Shown: one piece after another, positions 9,050-17,223 of the stretch
Numbering within the stretch: position 1 is the stretch's first letter
Layout: every line of letters begins with the position of its first letter
Source: Phenylobacterium sp.
GTDB taxonomy: Bacteria > Pseudomonadota > Alphaproteobacteria > Caulobacterales > Caulobacteraceae
Direction of reading: 5' to 3'
Length of the DNA stretch: 64,000 nt
Assembly (NCBI RefSeq): GCF_013911965.1
Contig: NZ_JACESE010000014.1
Location: 43,296 to 107,295 of the forward strand
Made by a program: the position numbers and the translations under genes
Notes under the pieces: generated by a model
The model's database searches: none
What the model was told of the DNA's origin: nothing
Seen by the model: the letters and a program-made list of their open reading frames with translations, nothing else

Positions 9050-11304
9050 CAGTAGACGTACCGGACACGGACGCCGACGGTGCGCGGGCGCACGCGGGCG
9101 TAGCGGCTGGCCAGGAAGGCCTCGGGGTGGACGTAGGTCACCGACCGGTCGTCGAACAGGTTCTCCACATAGGCCCCGACGGTGAAGTGCTCGAAGGCGG
9201 CCGCCACATTGGCGTTGACCGTCGTGTAGGCGTCGGTGTGGTCGTAGGTGGGCATCGGGACCGCGGGGCGGCCCGGCGTGTTGGGGAAGGTGTTGGGGAA
9301 CGAGCCCACCCGCTGGATCGACAGCGAGGCGTTGCCCTCCGCCGTCTGGCCGACGGGAAAGCGATAGCTGGTCACCAGCGACCCCTGGAACTGGGGCCCG
9401 GAGAGGCGCACGCCCTCTTCGGCCCCCGAAATGGCCGCCTCCTGGGGCGACAGGTCGTCGACCTCGGAATCGTTGACCGAGCCGTTGAGCGCCACCGTCC
9501 AGTTCGGATGCGGGGCGGCGAGGAGTTCGAACTCCAGGCCCTGGCTGATGGCGCCCCCGATATTGGTGGCGAACTGGACGGAGTCGGACACCCGGTTGGC
9601 CTGGACCTGGATGTCGTTCCAGTCGATCCGGTAGAGGGCCAGATTGGCGCTCAGCCGGCCGTCCAGCCAGCGGCCTTTCAGCCCGACCTCGTAGTTGATC
9701 AGATTGTCGGACTCCGCGCCGGCCGGGATCACCAGGTCGGTCGGGTCGAGCAGGCTGACGCGCCCGGCGAAGGCGTTCACCACGGGCGCCCGGAAGCCGG
9801 TGGCCACCGCGCCGTAGACGGTCATGTTCGGCTGCGGACGCCAGGAGACGCTGAAGCGGTAGGACGGACCGGTCTCCTCCGCCTTGACCCCTTCGGCCTC
9901 GACGATCGGCGTCACCGTCAGCGGCCCGGAGCCGCCCGCCAGGGCGACGGCGAGATAGTTGCTGTTGTAGCCGCCTTCGGTGAAGGCCTGGGCGTCGATG
10001 GAGCCGTAGCGCAGGCCGGCGGTGACCCAGAAGTCGTCGGTGAAGCGGTAGGTCAGCTCGCCGAAGGCGGCGGCTTCGTGGGCGATGGTGTGGTTGTAAA
10101 GCCGCTGGTAGTACTCGTCCGGCAGGCCGGTGATGCCCCGCGCGGCCAGGAAGTCGGCCCGCGACCGATAGCCGAAGTCCACGTCGCGCCGACGCTCGAA
10201 ATAGAAGCCGCCCACCGACCAGTCGAACCGCCCGCCGGGGTCGGAGACCAGCCGCGTCTCCTGCACGAAGGTGTCGTCATAGGCGTCGGCGTCGAGCGCG
10301 AAGGCGATGGCCTGGGCGAAGGTGCCCGCCAGGTCGACATAGAAGGTCTGGTTGAACTCCGACCAGGTGGACGAGCTGGTCAGGCGGGCGCCGTCGAACT
10401 GGTACTCGACCGTGACGTTCTGGTTGGTCATCTCGCCGGTGAACAGGTCCGGGCGGTCGGAGATGCGCTTGTCGATCCCGAGCGAGGGGCTGGTGAGCGA
10501 GGAGTCCTTGGGGTCGCTGTCCTCGTGGGAGGCGGTCAGGCGCACCGAGAGCCGGTCGGTGGGCTCCCACAGCAGGCTGGCGCGAGCGCCCCAGGCGTCC
10601 AGGGCGTTTGAGCCTTCGATCCCGGTGCCGACATTGTCGATGTAGCCTTCCTCGTCGCGCAGGAAGCCGACGATGCGCAGGGCCAGCTTGTCCTCCTGCA
10701 GGGGGATGTTGACCATGGCGTTGTAGCGCTGGCGCAGGGCGTCGCCGTCGGTCATGCCGAGGTCGACCAGGGCCTCGGCTTCGAAGGCGGCGGGATTGGG
10801 CTTCTTGGTCAGGATGCGCAGGGCGCCCGCCAGGGAGCCCGAGCCGAAGAGGGTGCCCTGGGGCCCGCGCAGGAACTCGATCCGCTCCACGTCGAACAGG
10901 GTGGGATCGAGGATGGTCGAGTTGCCGTTCGCCGAGATCGGCAGCTCGTCGATATAGATCGCCACCGTGCTCTGCAGGTTGGCGTTGTAGCCGTTGGTGG
11001 AAATGCCGCGGGCGGTGAAGTTGTTGAAGTTGGCGCTGGCCCGGTTCAGCACCACGCCCGGCGTCTCGTAGGCGAGGCCCTCATAGCCCACGACGCCCTT
11101 GCGGGTGAGTTCCTCCTGCGACAGCGTCGTGATGCTGAGCGGAACGTCCTGAAGCCGCTCTTCGCGTCGGGTGGCGGTGACGATCACCTCCTCCACGACC
11201 GAGACCTCGCCTCTGGCGCTGGCCTGTGGCGCCTGCGCCATGGCCGTCGTCGAAGCCCCGGCGCACGCGACCGCGCACGCTGAGGCGAGAAGATACGCCC
11301 TCAT
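9049..11304 (-). CDS. TonB-dependent outer-membrane receptor (first gene of operon)
   Basis: A 751-residue receptor. A signal peptide covers residues 1-23 (ending TAMAQA); a TonB-box-like VEEVIVTATRREE lies near 35-47; the plug domain contains RGISTNGYNANLQSTVAIYI and the marker LRGPQGTLFGSGSLAGALRI; the rest is a 22-strand barrel ending in the terminal aromatic RVRYVY. AGGGAGGACAAGAG directly precedes the chosen ATG; longer in-frame starts upstream lack this site. It lacks an STN domain, so no FecR signalling. Loss of a dedicated plug-substrate motif means the ligand cannot be read from sequence; the linked esterase and CoA ligase suggest an ester or hydrophobic acid. Confidence 0.95.
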   Translation of the reverse strand: MRAYLLASACAVACAGASTTAMAQAPQASARGEVSVVEEVIVTATRREERLQDVPLSITTLSQEELTRKGVVGYEGLAYETPGVVLNRASANFNNFTARGISTNGYNANLQSTVAIYIDELPISANGNSTILDPTLFDVERIEFLRGPQGTLFGSGSLAGALRILTKKPNPAAFEAEALVDLGMTDGDALRQRYNAMVNIPLQEDKLALRIVGFLRDEEGYIDNVGTGIEGSNALDAWGARASLLWEPTDRLSVRLTASHEDSDPKDSSLTSPSLGIDKRISDRPDLFTGEMTNQNVTVEYQFDGARLTSSSTWSEFNQTFYVDLAGTFAQAIAFALDADAYDDTFVQETRLVSDPGGRFDWSVGGFYFERRRDVDFGYRSRADFLAARGITGLPDEYYQRLYNHTIAHEAAAFGELTYRFTDDFWVTAGLRYGSIDAQAFTEGGYNSNYLAVALAGGSGPLTVTPIVEAEGVKAEETGPSYRFSVSWRPQPNMTVYGAVATGFRAPVVNAFAGRVSLLDPTDLVIPAGAESDNLINYEVGLKGRWLDGRLSANLALYRIDWNDIQVQANRVSDSVQFATNIGGAISQGLEFELLAAPHPNWTVALNGSVNDSEVDDLSPQEAAISGAEEGVRLSGPQFQGSLVTSYRFPVGQTAEGNASLSIQRVGSFPNTFPNTPGRPAVPMPTYDHTDAYTTVNANVAAAFEHFTVGAYVENLFDDRSVTYVHPEAFLASRYARVRPRTVGVRVRYVY

Positions 11305-11381
11305 CTCTTGTCCTCCCTCGACGTCGGTCATCAGCGCCGACGTTCGCAGGGATGGGGACACGATCGGCCCGCGGAGTCAAC

Positions 11382-11403
11382 ATTCACTCTCATGAGGGTG
11401 AAT
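11382..11403. promoter_or_regulatory. 22-bp palindrome, probable TetR operator of the receptor operon
   Basis: Left arm ATTCACTCTCA and right arm TGAGGGTGAAT pair at 10 of 11 positions around the centre. It lies 78 bases before the receptor ATG on the minus strand. Size and symmetry suit a TetR dimer pair, and the TetR gene ends this operon. No second copy was noticed in the window. Confidence 0.5.
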
Positions 11404-11457
11404 AACTAGGTTCTGCCAATGTGCAGACGCGCCGGGCTCGTCCGCCGCCGGATCAGA

Positions 11458-11472
11458 GGAGCCGCAGGCTCC
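11458..11472 (-). terminator. Short hairpin 3 bases after the DUF5690 stop
   Basis: GGAGCC-GCA-GGCTCC is a perfect 6-bp stem with a 3-base loop immediately beyond the stop codon on the minus strand. It has no T tract, so it may be a transcript-end stabiliser rather than a strong terminator. Confidence 0.35.
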
Positions 11473-11475
11473 CGG

Positions 11476-12795
11476 TTACGGGGCGACGCTCGCCGGCGGG
11501 CCCGCCGGCGCCGCGGGCGAGGGGGCGGATCGGTCGCGCAGGAAGAGGGCGGCGGCCGCGGCGACGAGGCCGAGGCCGGCGAGGCTGGTGGCGTAGGCCG
11601 CGCCGACGAAGAAGGGCAGCCAGGGCAGGTCGATGGCGGCGAAGTTGCGCACCAGCAGCAGGGCGACGCTGCCGAGATAACCCGAGGCGTCGGCGACATA
11701 GATCAGGAAGCCGGCGGTGGCGACCGTGCCGGAATAGGCGATCATCCGGTCGAACAGCATGGCGTTGAACGGCGTGTAGGCGAGGTAGAGGCCCGCCCCG
11801 CTGGCGATCATCCAGGCGATGGGCGAGAGCAGACCGTTCTGGAAGGCGAGGGTCGAGGCGCCCAGCAGGGCGAAGCCGGCCAGAATGACGCCGTGCATGA
11901 AGAGCAGGGCGCGGCCGTTGTTCTTCACCGTGATCAGCACGCCCATGGCGACGAGGGACAGCACGGCCACCGGGCCCTCGCTGGCGGTGAAGACGGCGGC
12001 GGCGTCGCCATAGCCGAGGGCCCGCCAGATCTCGGCGGCGAAGTTGTCGCGCAGGTCGCGGAAGGCCGTCAGCAGCACATAGGCCGCCACCAGCAGCACG
12101 ACGACCGGCCAGTGGGCGGCCAGGAAGGCGGCGCGCTCCTTGGCCATCATCGGCCGCCGGGCCACGCGCTCGGCCTCGTCGGAGGGCGAGGGCGGGGGCA
12201 GGGCCGCAAGCGCCAGGACCGAAACGGCCAGCAGCGGCATGAAGACCACGCCCGTGGCCGCCGGCATCCAGAAGGGGCTGACCTGGGCGACCTCCATCAG
12301 CGCCTTGCCCACCGACTTCACCACCCCGGACGACAGGATGAAGCTGGCGCAGAGGATGGCGCCCAGGACCTCGCTGGTGCGCCGGCCCTCCATGAAGCCG
12401 AACACCAGACCCCAGATGAGCCCGAGGGGCAGGCCGTTCAGGAAGAGCGCCGCCACGTTCCAGGGCGCCGGGATGACGGCGAACAGCACCAGCGCGACCC
12501 AGGACAGGCCGATCAGCAGGACGATCGCTCCTGCGCGGCGCTCGGGCCGCATCTCGGAGATGATCTTGACGCCGGCCAGCTTGGAGAGGGCGTAGCCGGC
12601 GACCTGGGCCAGCACGAGGGCGATCTTGTAGTCGAGCGCGAAGTCCCAGCCGCCGACGTCGTCGAAGGTCGCCGCCGTGAACGGCTTGCGGAAGGCGTAC
12701 ATCGAGAAATAGGCGCAGAAGCCGGCCAGACCGGCGAACAGGACGAAGGCTGCGGGGTGCGCCCGCGCCAGCCGGAGGCGCAGCTGCTCGATCAC
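11476..12795 (-). CDS. DUF5690 family MFS-like membrane protein, candidate phosphonate transporter
   Basis: A 439-residue polytopic protein with about 12 hydrophobic helices. The N-terminal segment GFCAYFSMYAFRKPFTAATF, with its FRKPF motif after TM1, is the hallmark I associate with DUF5690, a family distantly related to the major facilitator superfamily and the UhpT/GlpT organophosphate transporters, which share an YxxRxxF-type motif after TM1. It is transcribed away from the FAD oxidoreductase and PhnX genes across a shared 119-base region that holds a perfect GntR-type palindrome. No ABC phosphonate transporter is present, so this protein is the best uptake candidate for the locus. Transport function is inference. 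Confidence 0.8.
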   Translation of the reverse strand: MIEQLRLRLARAHPAAFVLFAGLAGFCAYFSMYAFRKPFTAATFDDVGGWDFALDYKIALVLAQVAGYALSKLAGVKIISEMRPERRAGAIVLLIGLSWVALVLFAVIPAPWNVAALFLNGLPLGLIWGLVFGFMEGRRTSEVLGAILCASFILSSGVVKSVGKALMEVAQVSPFWMPAATGVVFMPLLAVSVLALAALPPPSPSDEAERVARRPMMAKERAAFLAAHWPVVVLLVAAYVLLTAFRDLRDNFAAEIWRALGYGDAAAVFTASEGPVAVLSLVAMGVLITVKNNGRALLFMHGVILAGFALLGASTLAFQNGLLSPIAWMIASGAGLYLAYTPFNAMLFDRMIAYSGTVATAGFLIYVADASGYLGSVALLLVRNFAAIDLPWLPFFVGAAYATSLAGLGLVAAAAALFLRDRSAPSPAAPAGPPASVAP

Positions 12796-12820
12796 TTGTC
12801 TTGCCCTTGTTGCACTCGCG

Positions 12821-12832
12821 TGGTCTAGACCA
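12821..12832. promoter_or_regulatory. Perfect GntR/PhnF-type palindrome, site 1
   Basis: TGGTCTAGACCA is a perfect 12-bp palindrome between the divergent DUF5690 and FAD oxidoreductase genes. It closely matches the TGGTATAGACCA-type sequences known for PhnF/PhnR-like GntR regulators of phosphonate genes. Two related sites occur at the other promoters of the locus. Confidence 0.7.
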
Positions 12833-12914
12833 ATCCTGCGACGACTGGATGACGGGGGGCGGGCTTGCGGCGCGTGAAGACGAGGTTCGAGGGCGGCCGG
12901 GGAGGGCGATCGGG

Positions 12915-14042
12915 ATGAAGGCGCGCTATGACCTCGCCGTGGTCGGCGCCGGGATCGTCGGGCTCGCCTGCGCCCTGGCCGCGGCGCGCCGCGGCCGCTC
13001 GGTGGTGGTGATCGATCGGGACGCTCAGGCCAACGGCGCGTCGGTCCGCAACTTCGGCTTCGTCACGGTCACCGGCCAGCCTCGCGGCGGGATCTGGGCG
13101 CGGGCGCGCCGCAGCCGCGAGGTCTGGGACGAGATCGCCGGCGAGGCGGGGATCGAGGTCCTGCAGCGCGGCCTCTGGCTGCCGGTGCGCCGGCCCGAGG
13201 CCGTGGCGGTGCTCGAAGCCTTCCTGCGCACCGAGATGGGCGAGGAATGCCGGCTGCTCTCTCCGCAGGCGGCGCGGGCGCGGGCGCCGGAGGCGACCGG
13301 GCCGGAGACGGCCGCCGTTCTGTGGAGCCCCCACGAGCGGCGCGTGGATTCCCGCACGGCGATTCCCCGCCTGGCGGCCTGGCTGACGGCGCGATTCGGC
13401 GTCGACGTCCTGCGCCAGACGGCGGTCCATGAGGTGGCGCCGCCGCGCATCGCCACCGCCCGAGGCGCGATCGAGGCCGAGGCGGCCGTGGTCTGCCCGG
13501 GCGATGATCTCGTCAGCCTCTATCCCGGCCTGCTGGCCGATGCGGGCCTGGTCCGCTGCAAGCTGCAGATGATGCGCCTGGCGCCGCCAGGCTTCGCCTT
13601 GCCGTCGCCGGTGATGTCGGACCTCGGCCTCGTCCGCTATGGCGGCTACGCGGCCCTGCCCGAGGCGGCGGCCCTGCGCGAACGGCTGCAGGCGGAGCAG
13701 GGCGAGGCGCTGGCCCATGGCGTCCATCTCATCGCCGTCCAGGACGGCGACGGCGCCTTGGTGGTGGGCGACAGCCACCACGACGCCCCCACGCCCGATC
13801 CGTTCGCCAGCGAGGCGGTCGACCGGCTGATCCTGGACGAATGGCGTGCGGCGACGGGCCGGGACGCGCCGCCCGTCCTGCAGCGCTGGACCGGAACCTA
13901 TGCCCGCGGACCGCAGGACAGCCTGATCGCTGCGCCGCACGAGCGCGTGCGGCTGGCCCTCGTCACCGCCGGCAACGGCGCCTCCACCGCCTTCGCCTTC
14001 GGGGAGGAGGTGATCGCCGATCTCTTCGAGGAGACCCCATGA
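12915..14042 (+). CDS. FAD-dependent oxidoreductase, TIGR03364 type, phosphonate-associated
   Basis: A 375-residue DAO-fold flavoenzyme. The Rossmann motif VVGAGIVGLACALAAARRG occupies residues 8-26 with an acidic VVVIDRD after strand 2; the segment SVRNFGFVTVTGQPRGGIW near 37-55 is typical of the TIGR03364 clade, which is found beside phosphonatase-like hydrolases. It ends with a second FAD-contact region GNGASTAFAFGEE. GGGAGGGCG precedes the chosen ATG. Its stop overlaps the PhnX start by four bases. It probably oxidatively deaminates or dealkylates an aminoalkylphosphonate to give phosphonoacetaldehyde for PhnX, since no PhnW transaminase is present. The substrate is inferred, not shown. 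Confidence 0.88.
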   Translation: MKARYDLAVVGAGIVGLACALAAARRGRSVVVIDRDAQANGASVRNFGFVTVTGQPRGGIWARARRSREVWDEIAGEAGIEVLQRGLWLPVRRPEAVAVLEAFLRTEMGEECRLLSPQAARARAPEATGPETAAVLWSPHERRVDSRTAIPRLAAWLTARFGVDVLRQTAVHEVAPPRIATARGAIEAEAAVVCPGDDLVSLYPGLLADAGLVRCKLQMMRLAPPGFALPSPVMSDLGLVRYGGYAALPEAAALRERLQAEQGEALAHGVHLIAVQDGDGALVVGDSHHDAPTPDPFASEAVDRLILDEWRAATGRDAPPVLQRWTGTYARGPQDSLIAAPHERVRLALVTAGNGASTAFAFGEEVIADLFEETP

Positions 14043-14839
14043 GCGGGATTCGCAAGCACTTCGACATGGTCGTGTTCGACTGGGCGGGCACCATGGTCGA
14101 CTTCGGCAGCCGCGCCCCCGTCCTGGCGCTGATGGAGGCCTTCGCCGGCCTCGGCGCGCCGGTGGACGAGGCCGAGGCGCGACGCGACATGGGCCGGGCC
14201 AAGGCCGACCACGTCCGGGCCATGTTCGAGCAGCCCCGCATCGCCGAGGCCTGGCGGGCGGCGCACGGCGCGGCGCCCGATCAGGCGGCGGTCGACCGGG
14301 TCATGGCCGACCTGCAGGCGCCGATGATCCGTCTGGCGGGCGAGACGGCGGACCTGATCCCCGGCGCGGCCGAGACAGTGGCCCGACTGCGGGCGCAGGG
14401 GCTGAAGATCGCCTCCTGCACGGGCTACACGCGCCAGATGATGCAGGCGATCCTCGACCGGGCCGCCGCCCAGGGCTACGCGCCCGACCTGACGGTCTGC
14501 GCCCATGAGACGCCCGAGGGCCGCCCCTCGCCGCTGATGGTCTACAAGGCCTGCGTCGATCTCGGCGTCTGGCCCCTGGCGCGCGTGGTCAAGGTGGACG
14601 ACGCCGAGGCGGGCGTCGCCGAGGGGCGCAACGCCGGCTGCTTCACCGTCGGCGTCGCGGCTTCGGGCAACGCGGTGGGGCTGGCCGCCGAGGCGCTGTC
14701 GGCCCTCGACGCCAAGGCTCGCGCCGACCTGCTGAAGGCCGCCGGCGAGCGCCTCCTGGCGGCGGGCGCCGACATCGTCGTCGATACGGTCGCCGACCTG
14801 ATCCCGGCCCTGGAGGCCGAGGCCGCCCGGCGCAGCTGA
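14039..14839 (+). CDS. phnX: Phosphonoacetaldehyde hydrolase (phosphonatase)
   Basis: A 266-residue HAD-superfamily enzyme that cleaves the C-P bond of phosphonoacetaldehyde to acetaldehyde and phosphate. The HAD nucleophile is Asp14 in VVFDWAGTMVDFG; the cap-domain Lys that forms the Schiff base is Lys57 in MGRAKADHVRAM, aligning with MGLLKIDHVRAL of the Bacillus enzyme. The motifs SCTGYTRQMM, GRPSPLMVYKACVDLGVWP and VVKVDDAEAGVAEGRNAG complete the phosphonatase pattern. Length is as expected (about 267). Translationally coupled to the FAD oxidoreductase. The next gene converges on it with no intervening base: the two stop codons abut. Confidence 0.95.
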   Translation: MSGIRKHFDMVVFDWAGTMVDFGSRAPVLALMEAFAGLGAPVDEAEARRDMGRAKADHVRAMFEQPRIAEAWRAAHGAAPDQAAVDRVMADLQAPMIRLAGETADLIPGAAETVARLRAQGLKIASCTGYTRQMMQAILDRAAAQGYAPDLTVCAHETPEGRPSPLMVYKACVDLGVWPLARVVKVDDAEAGVAEGRNAGCFTVGVAASGNAVGLAAEALSALDAKARADLLKAAGERLLAAGADIVVDTVADLIPALEAEAARRS

Positions 14840-15406
14840 TCAGCCGCGGCGGGCGAGTTCGATCAGCATCGGCCGATAGTCGGAAAACGGCGCGACGCTC
14901 ACCCCTTCGGCCTTGCCGCGCTCGTCGTAGCGGCGCAGCCGGATGGCGGCGTCGAAGGCCGGCAGCCGTTCGAACGCCTCGGCTTCGGCGGCGTCCATCG
15001 GACCGCCCTGCAGGCCCAGGCTCTGGCGCGAGGCGGGGCTCAGCGCTTCGAGATAGCCCGGCTCGCGCAGCGCCAGATAGCGTTTGGCGTCCACGTGCAG
15101 ACGCACCGGTTCGGTGACCTCCGTCCCGAAGCCCTGCGCCAGCCAGGCGGCGCCGATCCGCTCGTGCAGGGCGTCGACCCCGCGGTCGGCGGCGTCCTCG
15201 CCGTGCTTCTGCAGCAGGTGGCCGATGTCGTGCAGCAGGGCGGCGGCGACGAGGGCGTCGGCCTGGCCCTCGCTCCGGGCGTGATGGGCGGTCTGCAGGG
15301 CGTGGTCCAGCTGCGTCACGGCCTCGCCATAGTGGTCGCCGCCCCGGCGGGCGAAGAGGGCGAGGATCGTATCGACAAAGGTCTCGGGCGAGGGGCCGGC
15401 GGTCAT
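14840..15406 (-). CDS. phnZ: PhnZ-like HD-domain mixed-valent di-iron oxygenase
   Basis: A 188-residue HD protein. Aligning it by eye with the known PhnZ shows all metal ligands: His35, His59-Asp60 (LLHDIGH), His81 (HERIG), His104 (RLHVDAKRYL) and Asp161 (RRYDERGK), plus substrate-contact residues Lys108 and the lid Tyr26/Glu28 (DHYGEAVTQLDHAL). PhnZ oxidises 2-amino-1-hydroxyethylphosphonate to glycine and phosphate. Its usual partner, the dioxygenase PhnY, is not in the window, so this copy may act on another 1-hydroxyphosphonate. A GntR-type palindrome lies 25 bases upstream. Start ATG follows a GTG; either is possible. Confidence 0.87.
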   Translation of the reverse strand: MTAGPSPETFVDTILALFARRGGDHYGEAVTQLDHALQTAHHARSEGQADALVAAALLHDIGHLLQKHGEDAADRGVDALHERIGAAWLAQGFGTEVTEPVRLHVDAKRYLALREPGYLEALSPASRQSLGLQGGPMDAAEAEAFERLPAFDAAIRLRRYDERGKAEGVSVAPFSDYRPMLIELARRG

Positions 15407-15430
15407 GACGCGATCCGGTGTTGATGTTGC

Positions 15431-15442
15431 TGGACTATACCA
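15431..15442. promoter_or_regulatory. GntR/PhnF-type palindrome, site 2
   Basis: TGGACTATACCA (TGGTATAGTCCA on the minus strand), flanked by C and G so that the arms CTGG/CCAG pair. It is 25 bases before the phnZ-like start, a position that would block the promoter or ribosome. It differs from the PhnF-type TGGTATAGACCA by one base. Confidence 0.6.
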
Positions 15443-15480
15443 GAGGCCTGACCGCTCCGCCCAGGCCCCGCCGGCCCCCT

Positions 15481-17157
15481 TCAGCGGGGGCTCAGCAGGT
15501 TCGGGTCGATGAACTGGCGCGGGATGCCGGGACCTTCGAAATAGGCGCCGAGCCAGGCGCCGCCGCCATTGTTGAACCATTCCACCCGGAGGGCCCGCCG
15601 TCCCCGTTGCAGATAGGTCGAGCCCCGGGCGGTGATCACGCCGTGGTCGCCGTCATTGTCGACCACCGTCTTGCCGTCGATGTAGAGCTTGCTGCCGTCG
15701 TCCGAGGCGAGGGAGAAGCTGTAGAAGCCGTCCTTCGGGACATCGATCCGCCCCTCGAAGACCACGGCGACGCTGTCGCCGCGGGGAAGGGTGAGCCCGG
15801 TCAGGCTCGGCTCGTAGGTCCGGCCGGTCGCCACCGGCTGAAGCGGGCCGAAGTCCGGAAGTCGGACCGGTCCTTCCGGCAGCAGATAGACCGAATAGGT
15901 CAGGCCGCGCGCCTCCGCCGTCGCCGCGTCGAGGACGCGGAAATAGGCGATGGCCGGCACGCTGGCCGGCTGGCCGTCGACGAACAGGGTGGCGCGCACG
16001 ATGGTGTTGCGCGCGATCTCCACGGGCCCGGCATAGAGCGCCGACTGGGCGGTGGGGATCGTGTTGTCCAGGGTGTAGCGGATCTCCCCCACCTTGTTCG
16101 GATTGCGCAGCGTCATCTGCGCCGGGCCGCCGACGAACAGGCCGCCGGCCGGATCGTTGCCTTCGCCGGCCGGCTCGATCACCGGCGAGGCGTAGAAGCT
16201 GCTTGCCCGATAGGCCTGGTCCGGCGCCGTCTCGCCGGCGATGGCGGGGGCCACGGGCCGGCCGAGCCAGGCATAGGGGATCTTCACGCCGAGCAGCCGC
16301 GCCGCCGTCGCCGGCGTGTCGAAGGTGTTGATCGGCAGGTCCAGCGCCTGGCCGCGCTGGATCGACTTGCCGTAGGCGATCCAGGGAATCTCCAGCTCCG
16401 CCAGGCTCTCGCCCCCGTGGCCCTTGCCCACGCCGCCATGGTCGGAGGTGACCAGGATCGCCGTATCGTCGGCGATGCCGGCCTCGGCCACGGCCTGGCG
16501 GATCCGGGCGATCAGCCGGTCGGCCTTGGCGACCGACGCGTAGTATTTCGGCGTCCCGTGGCCGTAGGCATGGCCGGCGTGATCCACCAGGTCGAGATGG
16601 ACGAAGAGGAAGGCGGGCCGTTTGGCCTTGATGTAGTCCACCGCCAGGTCGGTGGTCGCATCCTCGCCCTCGCCATGGGCGTCGTAGTCCACGAAACGGT
16701 GGTCGTAGAGATTGCCGAAGCCGTCCCAGTCGTAGATCGAGCCCACCTCCCATTCGGGATGCTGGTCGGTGATGACCTGGAAGATGGAGGGGAAGAAGCC
16801 GCCCGAGCCGGTGACGGAGGTCGGGAAGTTGAATTCGCTCACCTGCCAGTCGTTGCTGGTCACGCCGTGCTGCTCGGGCCCCGCGCCGGTCAGGATCGAG
16901 GCCCAGTTGGCGCCGCTGGTGGTCGGCAGCACGCCGCGGGCGTGCAGGCTCCAGCTGCCGCCGGCCATCATCTCGTCGAGGGTGGGCGTATCGGCCTTCA
17001 GCACGCCGTCGGGACTCATGCCGTCCACCCCGATGATGATGACGTGGCCGGCCTTGGGCGCGGCGCCGGAACTCTGCGCGGCGGCCGGAGCGGCGGCGGA
17101 CAGGAGAAGGACGGCCAGCGCGGCCAGCGCGGGCAAGCTGCGGGAGGGGGCGGGCAT
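15481..17157 (-). CDS. Exported type I phosphodiesterase (alkaline phosphatase superfamily) with C-terminal PA14 domain
   Basis: A 558-residue secreted enzyme. Sec signal at 1-28 (ending APAAAQ). Residues 36-290 form a nucleotide pyrophosphatase/phosphodiesterase fold with metal site Asp45 (GVDGM), a nucleophile region LPTTSGANW in which Ser81 takes the place of the usual Thr, DLVDHAGHAYGHG and TSDHGGVGKGHGGE. A chitobiase-like beta domain (IRYTLDNTIPT...) follows at about 345-400, and a PA14 domain (FYSFSLASDDGSKLYIDGK) closes the protein, suggesting glycan or surface binding. GGAG 8 bases upstream selects this start. It is controlled from the promoter region shared with the GntR gene, so it may release phosphonates from macromolecules. 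Confidence 0.88.
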   Translation of the reverse strand: MPAPSRSLPALAALAVLLLSAAAPAAAQSSGAAPKAGHVIIIGVDGMSPDGVLKADTPTLDEMMAGGSWSLHARGVLPTTSGANWASILTGAGPEQHGVTSNDWQVSEFNFPTSVTGSGGFFPSIFQVITDQHPEWEVGSIYDWDGFGNLYDHRFVDYDAHGEGEDATTDLAVDYIKAKRPAFLFVHLDLVDHAGHAYGHGTPKYYASVAKADRLIARIRQAVAEAGIADDTAILVTSDHGGVGKGHGGESLAELEIPWIAYGKSIQRGQALDLPINTFDTPATAARLLGVKIPYAWLGRPVAPAIAGETAPDQAYRASSFYASPVIEPAGEGNDPAGGLFVGGPAQMTLRNPNKVGEIRYTLDNTIPTAQSALYAGPVEIARNTIVRATLFVDGQPASVPAIAYFRVLDAATAEARGLTYSVYLLPEGPVRLPDFGPLQPVATGRTYEPSLTGLTLPRGDSVAVVFEGRIDVPKDGFYSFSLASDDGSKLYIDGKTVVDNDGDHGVITARGSTYLQRGRRALRVEWFNNGGGAWLGAYFEGPGIPRQFIDPNLLSPR

Positions 17158-17223
17158 GACGAGCTCCATCGGGGCGGGCGCCCGCCGGACGCCCGGCGGA
17201 TCGTGACCTGTTCAAGCCTGATC

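Noticed and set aside
7728-9068. Longer N-terminal extension of the carboxylesterase frame through the MFS gene
   Set aside because: The extension is a shadow of the MFS gene; the esterase starts at a signal peptide whose ATG overlaps the MFS stop.
15474-15491. GCCCCC/GGGGGC hairpin as terminator of the phosphodiesterase gene
   Set aside because: It spans the stop codon itself and has no T tract, so it is more likely coincidental GC pairing.
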